From assembly GCA_030762935.1 (NCBI GenBank), contig CM060900.1, positions 431,763,921 through 431,827,920 on the forward strand: DNA of 64,000 nt, read 5' to 3'. The position numbers and the translations under genes were made by a program. How positions within the stretch are numbered: the stretch's first letter is position 1; each line of letters begins with the position of its first letter. The notes under the pieces were generated by a model. That model was given only the letters and a program-made list of their open reading frames with translations, was not told the DNA's origin and did not search any database. Shown piece by piece: positions 23,640 to 34,660 of the stretch. This DNA is from Hymenopus coronatus (lineage: Eukaryota; Arthropoda; Insecta; Mantodea; Hymenopodidae).

Positions 23640-24140
23640 CTTTCAAACTGTTTTGAGATTTCACCGGAAATACGCGTTTTTGTTCACTCTGAATGACGAT
23701 GCTGTATATGAACAGCACAATTCACAACCGAAAGATCGGTTCAATAACAACATTCAGAGAAAAAATGCGATAGGTACGAAGATTTCAGGAAAATTCCCCA
23801 CACCAAACTACGCTTTATATGGAAGATGATTCGAAACTTTCGATTTTCTCAAAAATTGCCATAACGATTTTCATTCATATGAGTATGATAAATAAAATGT
23901 AGATATAACTTGAATGCTCTCTTCAATCGAAAATATTTTCGTATTATCTTGTTTCACTGGTGAATGTTAAGCGACGGAAGAAAACATACTACAAAAAAAA
24001 AAAAAAAAAAAAAAAAAATGTAGATCTCTTTAAATACACAATTTATTCTAAATGGAGTTTTAGTGCAATGAACCATTTCCGAAATATCCGTTATCAATTG
24101 GTTGAATTTTTCAGTAACGTTATAATTCTTTTTAAGTCCT
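23640..24140 (-). repeat. rpt-1, copy 3 (minus strand)
   Basis: The reverse complement shows CAATTTTTGAGAAAATCG, CTTCCATATAAAGCGTAGTT and GGAATTTTCCTGAAATCTTCG in rpt-1 order. The adjoining AATGTAGATCTC at about 24019 is shared with the copy at 46205-46830. A 24-A run (23992-24018) is present. Confidence 0.6.
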
Positions 24141-24898
24141 TTCAATACTCGGTTATTGCTTGCAATTGCATGGAAAGAGTATGCAATTTTAAGACCAGGC
24201 TATAGTGTAGATACTCATTTGACTATCACTATTCCCTTTGTGTCTATAAGAACATGTGTAATTTAGCTTATCTTTGCACAGCTTTACGTCAATTAAAATG
24301 AATTAGGTGGAAAAATAAACGTTCATAAAAATAGTTTTTATACATCTAAATAAATGATAGCAGGCAGAGAAAGTCATGTGGATATAAAGCACATTTAGAA
24401 AAACGTGTGTGTATGTATTACGACGCAGGCATGCAAGGTCTTTATTGACAGTATTGGCTTTTGTGTTCTGAGAATAGTTGGAGATGGCATCTAGGGGATA
24501 CTAGCCAAAAATAATATTTTCACAAAAGATTTAAAATCATTCTTATACACTTCCATATACTATGCAAGAATTGAATATGTTGTACAATAGGTAAATATTC
24601 AAAACTTAGGAAAAGCTTGCATGAAATTTTGTTACAACTAAGATTTGGCAAGTTCATAGGTATGCTTAGCTTGCCAATGATTTTTTCCCCCAAATTAATG
24701 TTATGTATTCATACTGTAATATTAATGCTTATAGGCATTTATTGTGACCAACTAAGATTATGCCCAAAAAGGACAACTTCATTTAGCATTCGGTTACTGA
24801 GGGCTAGTGTAAGTAATTACCAGTCAGTTTATCCATGCAATCAAAATTCGCTTTCAAGAGATAAGTTACCTCATCATTAGTCATTAGTGCTTTAAAGT
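24141..24898. other. AT-rich stretch, nothing recognised
   Basis: Only short frames occur here; no repeat match stands out. Confidence 0.5.
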
Positions 24899-24912
24899 TC
24901 TATATTAATATA

Positions 24913-25257
24913 ACTCCATGGCACGACAGCTCACGGGGAACCTTGGCCTACCGCCCGGCCGCTGCGTCCCCCATCTCGGTCCACTACAGACGTCATGGAT
25001 GGGGTGCAGTATTGGAGGGTGAGACGTGGTCAGCGCCTCGAGTCCCCCCCGGCCGGTTAATGCGGTCCTCGCGACCTGGAGCCGCTACTTCTCCATCAAG
25101 TAGCTCCTCAATTGGCCCCCCAGGGACCTTACGAGGCTGAGTGCACCCCGGGCCAGGTCTCCCAGCGGGGGAAAAATCCCCACGCCGGTACTGGGGATCG
25201 AACCCAGGTCTCCCGCTTGGTAAGCAGCAACGCTACCACCGCGCTAAGGAGACGACC
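24913..25257 (-). repeat. tRNA-derived SINE, family F, with 14-bp target duplication
   Basis: Read on the minus strand it begins GTCGTCTCCTTAGCGCGGTGG (A-box region TTAGCGCGGTGGTAGCG), followed by B box GGTTCGATCCC and a GC-rich body with CCGGCGTGGGGATTTTTCCC. The direct repeat TCTATATTAATATA flanks it at 24899-24912 and 25258-25271. The insert is 345 bp and has no clear poly(A). Confidence 0.85.
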
Positions 25258-25271
25258 TCTATATTAATATA

Positions 25272-26131
25272 TTCATTTGTAATATACATTCAAGAGTTCA
25301 TTGGACATTTCTATTCTAAGAGAATTAAAAAATCGTACGCCTCTATTTACACAAATACAGACTCCTAAACCCAGTATTTAAGGATATTATAATTCAAATT
25401 TATTATTAAACGTTCCACATCTTCAAATTGCAATGAGTGTACTTGGATGTATGGACTTATGTATCAAGAAAATGGTAGCACTTTGGTAAATTCCTGGAAT
25501 AGGTAGATAATACAATGGAATTTCATTTGTCTATAATCTGCTTACTACTTTCCTCTGACACGCTTATGTGTATATTTATACTTAGTTGAGCAAAACTTCC
25601 TGTGCATAGTTTCGATCAAAATATATAGAAATCGCAGTATAGCTTTGCGTTTTAGTAACTGTAACCATAAACTCCAAGTATGGGGAATATAAACACCTAC
25701 TGCCGTTACAAAATAGATTCTTTTCAAGTCACCTGTAACTGAAAGAAAATGTTTATAATTTTATCATAACTGCAAAATTATTGGATTGCAGCTTTGCCAC
25801 TGTTTCTTTAATATGCGCAATTTCTCGTGCACATATGTATGTGAAACTGCCCTTGCTTGCTTGGTGGGTCGGATTGAGCTGTGAAGCTGTCTTACTAAAA
25901 GAACGTTTTATTTCGGCTAATTTTACTGAAGTCTGCACGTGTATAGCCCTGCATGCTGTCTGCATCTCACGCTGCAATTGCGACCTTTGAGATATGCTCT
26001 CAGTTGTTATACACGTCACTTCTTCCAGCAGTGCAGTGGTATGTTACTGGGTGTCATACAGTTGGGAACGTATGCTGCAGTGTGGTATGTTCTTGCAAGG
26101 CTCTTTGGTGTCCTGAGGATTCTTACTCTAG
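25272..26131. other. AT-rich stretch, no supported gene
   Basis: A minus-strand frame (26019-25753) with Gln-rich sequence may continue the uncertain frame next to it. No motif decides the matter. Confidence 0.4.
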
Positions 26132-26452
26132 CTATGTCTCTAGACTGGTGTTATACTTAAGGATTTTACATCTTATACGTACCCCTTGTACAGCTGTGTG
26201 ATTTTCTAATTGGGTTGCCGTGCTAACAACTGTGTAAAGTGAGTAGCTACAGCTTGTAAATTCTCCCCATGCTGATACCTGTGTTTCTAACTGTTTGTAA
26301 ATCCATGGCTGTGTTTGCAGTTGTGTCTGTAACGCAGTTTGTAAATGTGAAAATTGTAACAGCATTTGCTGCATGACGCTCATTATAGCGACTTCACTTT
26401 CCTGCTGTTGCAGCATAACTGATGTACTTTCTGCTTGAGTTGTGTCCTCCAT
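26132..26452 (-). other. Possible gag-like Gln-rich frame, unassigned
   Basis: A 106-codon minus-strand frame starts MEDTTQAESTSVMLQQQE and has the repeat LQTALQTQLQTQPW, a Met/Gln-rich helix typical of N-terminal regions in several LTR-retrotransposon Gag proteins. No zinc knuckle, protease or RT follows. I cannot exclude a chance low-complexity frame. On the minus strand an LTR would be expected at higher coordinates; the short inverted pair GTGACGGT/ACCGTCAC near 27521-27556 might be LTR-related, but this is a guess. Confidence 0.25.
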
Positions 26453-28596
26453 GATGTTAAGTTAGGTAAGAGCATTCATTAGTAGCCTTTGGTTTGTTTT
26501 AGTGGTTTGGAAAAAGGTTAGGTGCCATTTGATACGGGATTTTTAGGTGCGTGCGTGTAAAATATGAGTAGCATTAATCCAATGAAGTAATGTTGCGGAG
26601 GTAAAGGAGTTTTGCCAACTAGCATTTCAGGATTTTGGATATGAGAATGGATTTCATGGAATTTGGGTCTCAGGTTTTGTATGTGTAAACACACTGAAAA
26701 CCTCTTGTTTCCGGATATCACCTCTTTATCCATGTTTAGCACACAAATTAAAATACCTTTCTCCTTCCGACTTCATTTTGAACTAATTTATACTTGTCTC
26801 AGTTAATTCCCAATCAAAGTTATCTAATTTTATCTCAGAATAAATGATTATTTTAAACCACAAAGCTTTGAGCCCTTTTCTGATGTGAATATGTTCCTAT
26901 CCGTTTCCATTGAGAATGCTGCTAGACAAATCATTATTCTCACACACTTGATTTTTACAAGTTTTAACACCAAAATCTTTAAAACTCTTTAACATGTTGC
27001 GCTTTTAGTATCACACATTATTCCACAAACATGTTTACGTCTTTACAGATCACGAGGTATTTCAGGAGTAATTTACCATTTCATCTTCACACGTCTTCTC
27101 TACTGCTCTGTATCTAGACAAAACTCCTAAACCTCGGCTATTGTCCAGACCATAAGCTGATCTTAAACGAATTTTACAACCTTCACGAATATTATTGGTG
27201 CTTATTTTCCACTCTTTAGTTTTTTTTTTTTTTTTTTTTTGTTTTTTTTTTCATTGCTTCGATTTGTACATAAACTTGACAACATATCGGAAGGACGTTA
27301 GTGTGATCTCATACTCTGACTTTACACATATGAGCAAAGTTCAACTGCCATTTGGGATTTGTTCCTTACCTTTTATATCATGTGTTCTGAATTTCCAGCT
27401 TCTTTTGTTAAAGAAACCCAGCTAATGGCTTGCTGGTCGTAATTTGCATAAGATGCACCTTACCTACTCGAAATTTGGAGCTACAAAATTAGCCTTCCCA
27501 CAATAATTCTGTATACACTGTGACGGTAGTTCTTTGGCTTAATCCCCACCGTCACTGAGTCCCGGACAGGATCGGCGACGTTCTAAGCCGCAGTAGCAGC
27601 ATCCTTCAGACTTGTCGCAACAAAAACGACGTTGCTACCAGGTTGCCAGATTGGGCGAAAATTCGTGGTTTGGGGTACTAAAAGATCGATTTTCCGACCG
27701 ATTTTGAATTGAAGCGATTTGCGAATTTTTGGGCTACTTCTGAAATCACGAAAATAATTTAAATGTATTCCTTGAAATGTATATTGAACATTGTTTCAGA
27801 AATTAAGTAACATATTAATGAGTATAGTAATGGTATCTTCGTTAAGCCACTACTGTTATTAAAATACCTGTATTCAAGAAGAGAAATTAGCTGGTATACT
27901 ATTTTCCTTGTTACCTTTTCATTGTTATGTCGCTATTAATGCAGTCGCACCGAGTTCAAATGCACGTTATTAGTCTTGAATAATGCATTGCTACTGTGTG
28001 TGCAGAATAGGTATGTGGGGAAAATGTTACAAACGTTTAACAAGAGTTGCCTCCTGCTTTGCGAAGGGTAAGGGTTTGACTCCCGAATGGGGGTTGGAAA
28101 TTTTCTCTAGCCAATATTATTCCCTATCCTCCCCAAAGTCTGGAAATATTAATGAGAAAGTATGTGATCAAATGTATAAATTCCAAAGAGAAATGAAACC
28201 AACTAAAACGTTACTTGAGGTAACAGCATTGTCGATAAGTAGTTTGTTCCAAAGAGAAATCCGCAGATATCACTTTGCAGTTGTGAACCTGAAATAAATA
28301 AATGGCCTTAGTAGGTTTCTTGTGGTACAACTTTTGTTTTTTTAATGTAAAGTTTGCAACAAAGATCCCAATGGTCTGACCGTAAGAAGAATACAGTAAA
28401 AAACACAAACAAAATTTTAAACAAAATCTTAGAGGCTTTTTCAACCCCCCTCCCTCCTCATGAAATTGGGCGATTTCAATATAAATGTTGCTATTTTGAA
28501 AGTAAATCTGGCGATATTTTGTGAAGAGTCTGGCAACCTGGTCGCTACTAGATAGTGGGTAGGAAGCTAGGAGACAAGAGGGCAGCGCTGACTTAC
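26453..28596. other. AT-rich stretch without a supported gene
   Basis: A T-run lies at 27221-27250. A tRNA-like plus-strand SINE fragment (TTGCCTCCTGCTTTGCG, GGGTTTGACTCCCG, TTATTCCCTATCC) lies at about 28040-28150 and resembles family B. The 14-bp sequence ACCAGGTTGCCAGA near 27639 has an inverted copy near 28530, possibly element termini. Confidence 0.45.
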
Positions 28597-28902
28597 CTGA
28601 CTTGACAGCACCATTCTGGAACACACTATACTGAAAATGTCTAAGTTCCCTTTGGGATTCAAAGTGACATAAAGTCTGTTAGCAGTAGTGGCCAAAAGAC
28701 ATCACAATAAAGAAATCCGGAGGTTTTATATGACTTACAAAACTGACTTCAGCATTGCATTAGCATTATGCTGAGAAACCCGGAGCTGAGCTAATGTGAA
28801 AGGGTCAACTTTACCATGGAAACCACTAAATCTCCGGAAATGTAATATTGCAAAGCCGGCAGCGAAAGCACCAAACACAGCTGCCGAACGGAAATCTAAC
28901 AT
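28597..28902 (-). CDS. Start of an unidentified spliced gene (two exons, membrane-anchored N-terminus)
   Basis: ATG at 28902 opens a 54-codon exon (28739-28902) beginning MLDFRSAAVFGAFAAGFAIL, a single predicted transmembrane or signal-anchor segment followed by basic HFRRF. It ends at a consensus donor (TTTT|GTAAGT). A 108-nt intron ends in CATTTTCAG, followed by a 34-nt exon (28597-28630) that stays in frame and ends CAAGTCAG|GTAAGTCAG, another strong donor. The two junctions agreeing in frame are the main support. Later exons were not found, so the gene either continues to lower coordinates or is a fragment. I do not recognise the family. It lies about 650 bp downstream of the zinc-finger gene on the same strand. 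Confidence 0.45.
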
Positions 28903-29258
28903 GCTGTTTCTCACGTTAATGCGAATATAAGAAATTGCCACAAAAAAGCATAATTTCAACAAAAATTCTATATACTAAAATTTACTATTACATCTCACCG
29001 CGCCACCACGTACAGCTGCAAAAAAGTGTGTCATGCACGAAGTCCCATGCTGGGATAGTGATACTGCCACAGCCATGAGGACATGACTGGGGAACGTAGT
29101 TACTTGGGATGGAGAGTGGGAAACAGATGGCAGAACAATAGCAGCAACTGAACTTAAAAAAAGCAAATGTATTAAATTTATTGTGAGTTTTTGGTTTACA
29201 ATAACAGGGTTGCCTAACCTGAAACATGATCTTTAACATTATTACTAAGCTGAAGAAC
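28903..29258. other. Spacer between the unidentified gene and the microsatellite
   Basis: It may hold the promoter of the gene starting at 28902. No TATA or other motif stands out. Confidence 0.4.
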
Positions 29259-29292
<34 letters not shown>

Positions 29293-29296
29293 AGTA

Positions 29297-29335
<39 letters not shown>

Positions 29336-29336
29336 A

Positions 29337-29402
<66 letters not shown>

Positions 29403-29464
29403 AAGTAGAATAGGAGTAGGAGTAGCAGTAGCGTAGTAGTACTGCTACGACTACTACTGCTACG

Positions 29465-29549
<85 letters not shown>

Positions 29550-29551
29550 GG
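29259..29551. repeat. AGT microsatellite joined to its ACT mirror (fold-back)
   Basis: About 150 bp of AGT repeats (with a few AGA/GGT variants) are followed, after a short centre at about 29430-29445, by about 100 bp of ACT repeats. Since ACT is the reverse complement of AGT, the block can fold into a long hairpin. It ends 5 bp from the stop codon of the zinc-finger exon. Confidence 0.95.
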
Positions 29552-29555
29552 TACT

Positions 29556-30579
29556 TTAGTGTGTTTTAAGGTGTCTTCTCAAAGAGGAGTAATGGCTATA
29601 GCCATTATTGCACTTGTCACAAATGTGAGGTTTCGTTCCATCATGTGTACTATAATGAATGTTCAAAGCTGAGCGCATTGTAAATTTTTTGCTACATCTT
29701 TCACAGTTATGAAACTGTTTGCCTTCGTGTATCAAAATATGTTTTTTCAGATGTGATACACGTATGAAGGTCTTCGAACAGATTTCACATTCCTGTGTTT
29801 TTTTATTCATATGCAATAGTGAATTGTGCCTCTTCAGGGCGGATGGCCAAGTAAAGCTCTTACCACAAATTTTACATTTGTGAGGCTTTATGTCCTGATG
29901 TATGTTTTGATGCAGTTTTAGGTATGCCAATCGTGTAAAGGCTTTGTCACAAGTGTAGCATTTGTAAGGCTTTATACCCTCATGTGTTAAAATGTGGTCT
30001 TGCAAATATGTTACTCTGGAAAAGCTTTTGTCACAATATTTACATTGGTGAGGCGTTTTAGCCCCGTGTATGACACAATGTCTTTTCAAATGTGACAAAC
30101 GAGTAAATATCTTACTACAAATGCGACACTTGTGAATCCTTTTACCCTCATGGGTTTTCAATAATGGCACTTCAGTTGGGTGAGAGTTGTCACCCAAATT
30201 CAAGCGCTCACACCTAGAAGATTCTTCAGAAAGGACATGTTGCTCACTTGCCATTGATTCATCAGTGCTTGTAATAGGAGATTCTCTCCTTGCTTCGTTT
30301 AAGACACATTGTTGTCTCAAATGTGACAAACGAGTAAATCTCGTATTTAAATTTTGAGAGTTGTGAATCCTTTTACCCACATGGGTTTGCAATAATGGCA
30401 AGTGAGAAATGTTTTCATCAGAAACTTCAGTTGTGTGAGAAATTTCACCCAAGTTGGTAGGTGTGAGCGCTTCTAAAATAGAATGTTGAATATCTTCCTC
30501 GCTGCTTGCTTCAGAAGTTGGTTCTTCATCTTGGGGCACTGGTGAATCACATCGGTAGTCAGAATCTCCTATGCAGAAC
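29556..30579 (-). CDS. Terminal exon of a C2H2 zinc-finger protein gene
   Basis: The exon starts after a good acceptor (ATTGTTTCAG at 30580-30589) and is open for about 340 codons to TAA. The first residues are FCIGDSDYRCDSPVPQDEEP. There is no ATG at the front: the first in-frame start-like codon near 30539 is GTG, so upstream coding exons are expected. An acidic Ser/Thr-rich part is followed by seven classical fingers (CRICSKIFTRLSHLKRHCVIH through CDKCNNGYSHYSSLRRHLKTH), mostly with CX2C and HX3H spacing; the fourth has HX4H. A dead eighth finger lies about 85 residues upstream of the first. Such proteins bind DNA in the nucleus and usually regulate transcription; the target is unknown. 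The protein ends right after the last finger. Confidence 0.88.
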
Positions 30580-30623
30580 CTGAAACAATACAGGATTTAG
30601 CATTAAGTGTAATACTAAAGACA

Positions 30624-31103
30624 GTTCAGTTCAGTTCGAATGACTACCCAGAGCCGAAGACCCCATTCTGATGCACCAGGGGGATAAACTCCGTGGCTCT
30701 TTCCATTAGGCCGAGACCTAGAGACTAACAAGGCCCCCCCAGCATGGGAACATACCGGGACGGAAGTGGATACGCTACTTACGCGTGTCAATCCATAATA
30801 AGGGTCAACTACCAATAACCTTGGTGAGGCCGACGGTGTTACCAGCTTACCGTCTAATAGCTCTCCTGTGTTAGTGCCAGAGAACTTGAGGAGTCTCACA
30901 TCCCCGTCAAGCTAAGCCAAGACGTACCCAATAACCCATGGGTATCGGGACCAGTGCAAAGTCGAGTCCAACCCAATCCGTACAACTCCCCTTCGGGAGG
31001 GTCTCGGTAGTCCGGCCCGACTACTTCTGACGTCAGAAGTATCACGGGTACTCGGGGTACTCAGCGCTTGCACCAAAGCAGCTGAAGAGGTCGGAACCTC
31101 CCC
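30624..31103 (-). mobile_element. 480-bp GC-rich retroposon with 10-bp target duplication and GAACT tail
   Basis: The direct repeat ACTAAAGACA flanks the segment at 30614-30623 and 31104-31113. Read on the minus strand it begins GGGGAGGTTCCGACC and ends in a short tandem tail (CGAACTGAACTGAAC), typical of SINEs or truncated LINEs with simple 3' repeats. A 94-codon frame inside is likely fortuitous. It lies in the intron upstream of the zinc-finger exon. I do not recognise the family. Confidence 0.75.
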
Positions 31104-31184
31104 ACTAAAGACATAAAAGGAACTAAATCTGAGAAGAGGATACTTAAGTTTATTTCAGTCGGAATAGAAACACTTATATATATA

Positions 31185-31677
31185 ACTTACATTTTTGAGT
31201 GCCTGACTGGCTTTGAAAATGATTTGCTCCCATTATCATAGAGCTACTGGCTCTTTGTGTTGCTGTCTGTTTTGTGGTGGCTGTTTCTTTTGAAATGTAG
31301 TAATGGAATGATGTACTTCAATGACTATTTCTGTTGGCCATGCAAAATTCACTAGCCGGTGTTTGTGGATTAGATTAAAATCTTTTCCTAAGCATCCAAC
31401 GCAGTGTGTATTTTGAGGTTTCAGAAGTGTAATGCTCGACTTGATATTGTTATTGTTGGTCCAGAAGTAGTGTTAAACAGCAGATTCATCCGTTTGTCTT
31501 CGATGTGTCTAATGCTTTCTATTAATCTGGTTTCCATGTTTGTTTTTATCTGCATCCTTCGCTAGTTATCAACACAAACAACCGTCATGCAACAGATAAC
31601 AACATCAGGAGCCAGCCAATCTCGTATGATGAGAACAAATATTTCTCAAAACTGGCCAGGCACTCAAAAATGTAAGT
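31185..31677. mobile_element. MITE-like element with inverted termini
   Basis: ACTTACATTTTTGAGTGCCTG at 31185-31205 is the exact reverse complement of 31657-31677, and similarity continues inwards (GACTGGCTTTG against GGCCAGTTTTG). The inside is non-coding. I could not settle the target duplication, so the superfamily is open. Confidence 0.75.
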
Positions 31678-32795
31678 GCCATAATAGTTATATTCAATGC
31701 AAACCTTCTCTTAAATTAAATGTCAAATATTAGTGGAGATAACACTGTTAAACTGATACGTTGTTGTTATTATTATTTCTATCATCATTAAATACAATAT
31801 TTTAACACATTTTAATGGTAAAATCAGTCTGAAGTTTGTGGCAATGCAACCAATGTGTGCTACATGCTTGGAGAACTAAATAAACCTTCAGGCTTATTTT
31901 GACAGCAGGTAAGCCGTTTTATTCCTATATTGTTTAAATTTGGTAATAAAACAGTTTCATAACAAAATAGTTATCAGCAAGTCAGCAGGCAAATACAATG
32001 GAGGGAACGTTTTGATGCAGATTCCCAAATGTGAATGAAAGATCATCCACATATTACACGTTACACGTAAATGTTGGAGAAACAGTTAATATTTATTAAT
32101 AATATTGTTGTCACATGAGCTTCTTTATTCATACCTTTGCACTTTTCATGTTAATCAAGATCCTCATTTTTTTTTTTTTTTCCTTTCTTTGCTTTCCCTT
32201 CACATTTTCTTGTAGGGACAAAAGAGATTAAAGGGATAGCAAAATCGTTAAATAGTTGAGTGCTTAGTGTTGACTTTGAAGTTCCAAATTTTCCCAAGGC
32301 ATTTTAAGAGGGAAACCAAGGCAACTTCACACTTCAAAATATAATAAAACATTCTAACATTCATATCAATCAAAACACATATGTCTGAGATGCCAAATGC
32401 TGCAAAAGTATATTTGAAATAAAGTGTCTTTTTTTAATAAAATGCATATTTTTATTTGGAAACCTTAGGAGAAAAAAAAAAAAAATAGGGGAAAAATGAA
32501 AAAGAGAAAAAAGCGACTATGAAGATATAACTGAAGGATTTTAACAGCCAATACAAAATCAATGCCTTTTAAACGGACAAATCGTGTAATATGTAAGACA
32601 ATCATTAACCGAGAAGTCATAGTGCAAGTCTTTAGTTTTAATTACTTAGGTTTTCATTAACCATAATCTAATGGTGACACCGGCTGTCTTTCACCAGGCT
32701 GAGGGACCGCTGCCTGACCTGCTCGGTTCGCACAATAGCCTGATAAACAAAGCTTTAAAATCTGGAATGGGCCAAATGGGAAGTGAATAATAACA
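31678..32795. other. AT-rich stretch, nothing recognised
   Basis: It holds T- and A-runs (32168-32182, 32470-32485) and only short frames. Confidence 0.5.
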
Positions 32796-33770
32796 GTGAA
32801 CTCCGCAACCAAGAAGATGGAGACTGAAATGAAGAGTGCAAGTTCTGGCATGGAAGAAATGAGGAGCGAAATAAAGAACGTGTCTGTGCCATTGCTGAAT
32901 CCATCGATGCCTACCAGGACATGCAGGTCGGAACGGAGTTGGGAAAATGCGATACCTGCTTTAAGGTACCGCCGTGCGACGGATACGAAGAGCCAGCCTG
33001 GGCTCCCGGCAGGAAGATTTGTTGAGGGCGACAGACCATCTGACTGCGGTAAAGCTTCATCTACTTAGAAAATACGTATGTTTTCAGCCAAGAATGGCGA
33101 TTACCATCACATCGGCTAAGTGCTTCACCAATTGTCACCGCAGACGCCCGAACTATCCGACATCTATTAAGACATGTTTCTCTGGCAAAACAAGCGGGGG
33201 GACGAGACATGTTAGAAGAAACGAAATCCTATAGACTGTGTTCACGACGAGGTAAGAGTTCTGGCAGTTCGAAATTATGCCCTTTGCCTCTGCAAAGCGC
33301 CACCTGCCAAAGTCTAACAGAGTCGGTGACGGTGGGATTGAATTACCGCGCCCGTCTGCTATATCTGGATATCATCGTCGTAAGCAGGACTTTTAAGAAC
33401 CATCCTTTTAGCCTGTCCTAGGAACTTCAACCTGAAGTTGAACGCAAAGAAACAGCAAGTTTTCTGTAATGAAGAATATTTACTTAAGCCACATTGGCTC
33501 GCCGATCGGAGTGGCCACCGACCTGGAGAAAGCTCCAACATAAGGGATTGGTCTTGCCTGAAAGATACACAAAAAATGTTAGAGTCTATGCAACAACTGT
33601 CTCCAGTTCGTTTGAGGGTTCCCCAACAACTCTCAACCCCTCATTCCCCTGACGGAGCAACACCGAACTTGATTTGGACAAAAGAGGCCCAGTGCGCATT
33701 TTAGATACTGAAGACAACACTCAGCAGTACTCCTGCTTTAGAATTTCTTAACCGGGCTGCGGTTTCATCG
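32796..33770 (+). pseudogene. Ty3/gypsy retrotransposon relic, plus-strand part
   Basis: A coiled-coil-like frame at 32796-33068 (KMETEMKSASSGMEEMRSEI) resembles gypsy Gag N-termini. From about 33357 the sequence matches gypsy RT past its catalytic motif: YLDIIVVSRTFKNH (one Asp of the usual YLDDIIV is missing), LKLNAKKQQVFCNEEYLL, IRDWSCLKD, LIWTKEAQCAF and LKTTLSSTPAL, through several frames. The parts between are not recognisable. The RT assignment is fairly sure; the Gag assignment is weak. Confidence 0.6.
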
Positions 33771-34340
33771 CGGACACTTATGTAAGCCTCAGCGCTATCG
33801 GACACATGGTCATGAGGTTCCCCGTGTATTTCTTCCAGTACTTTCGTCACTTTGTTCTGTGGGATGATCAACATTTCTCTCAGGATCTTTCCTTCTTTAA
33901 AGAGTACACCCTCATTGGTCTTCAATGAGCTTCATTGGGCCCATTAAGCCTGATGAAACACTATTGCCGGGTGCGATGTCTTCCCAGATGCATCTAGTCC
34001 CTACCACCTCATCTCTCAGAAGTGATTACAAGTCGCCGTTCAGCAGGTGCTCCCTCCTAAGATCTGCGCAATCCTATTCATCTGTAGGCACACTGAAATG
34101 TTAGGAATAGCTGCGGCATGTTCTTTCCCCTCCGCCTTAATGCTGTTGCTGCACTCCTCTGGACAGCGTCTTCTTGATATGGCATTCGCATTGGAGTGAA
34201 TCCCAACCATTTTTGTGCTTGAGACACTCTGCATACTTCAATGGAATGGAGTTGAAGACAGTCCCGCCGTGTCCTTTGCCAAAGCGATCCCCATTTTCTT
34301 CCCACCTGCTCGACGGCTTGGTCATGATAGCCTTTTCCAC
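33768..34340 (-). pseudogene. Ty3/gypsy relic, minus-strand part (RNase H end and integrase N-terminus)
   Basis: On the minus strand SNANAISRRRCPEEC near 34195 corresponds to the gypsy HxNADALSRR motif that ends RNase H. KTNEGVLFKEGKILREMLII then NKVTKVLEEIHG at about 33925-33810 corresponds to the start of the integrase zinc-binding region. It lies head-on to the plus-strand RT relic, so the element was inverted internally or two relics are joined. Confidence 0.55.
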
Positions 34341-34660
34341 AAACTGATTAAAATCTGCTCACAAATATCCATATTTCGCACAAATTCCGCCGTGTAGCTT
34401 CTTTTCAACGTTCTTCACTGTAGTAATATAGCTCGCTACGACATTCCCCACTGAACTGTTGCGTGCGATTCATTCCCGGTGTAAACTACACCCCGGGCAG
34501 AGCTTAGTCGACCTTTCATATCCACTGGTTACGTCACTGGAAACTTCTAGAAATAGTTGCACGTGCGAAACCACCGCAACGGCACAAACTCACTCAGGCG
34601 TAACAATGCGCGACTTCGACGTCAAATACCTTCCCAATGAGCACATATCCATTCGCGGTC

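Noticed and set aside
29259..29551. CRISPR-like regular repeat
   Set aside because: It is a trinucleotide microsatellite with no spacers, and the window is eukaryotic.
30537..30539. Translation start of the zinc-finger protein at this codon
   Set aside because: The codon is GTG and the frame stays open upstream to a good splice acceptor; the true start is in an earlier exon.
30615..30899. 94-codon minus-strand frame
   Set aside because: It lies inside a retroposon bounded by a target duplication and contains no known domain.
32657..33060. Minus-strand frame with two hydrophobic segments (MPELALFISVSIFLV)
   Set aside because: It overlaps the plus-strand gag-like frame of the gypsy relic and has no convincing splice sites; I consider it a shadow, though not with certainty.
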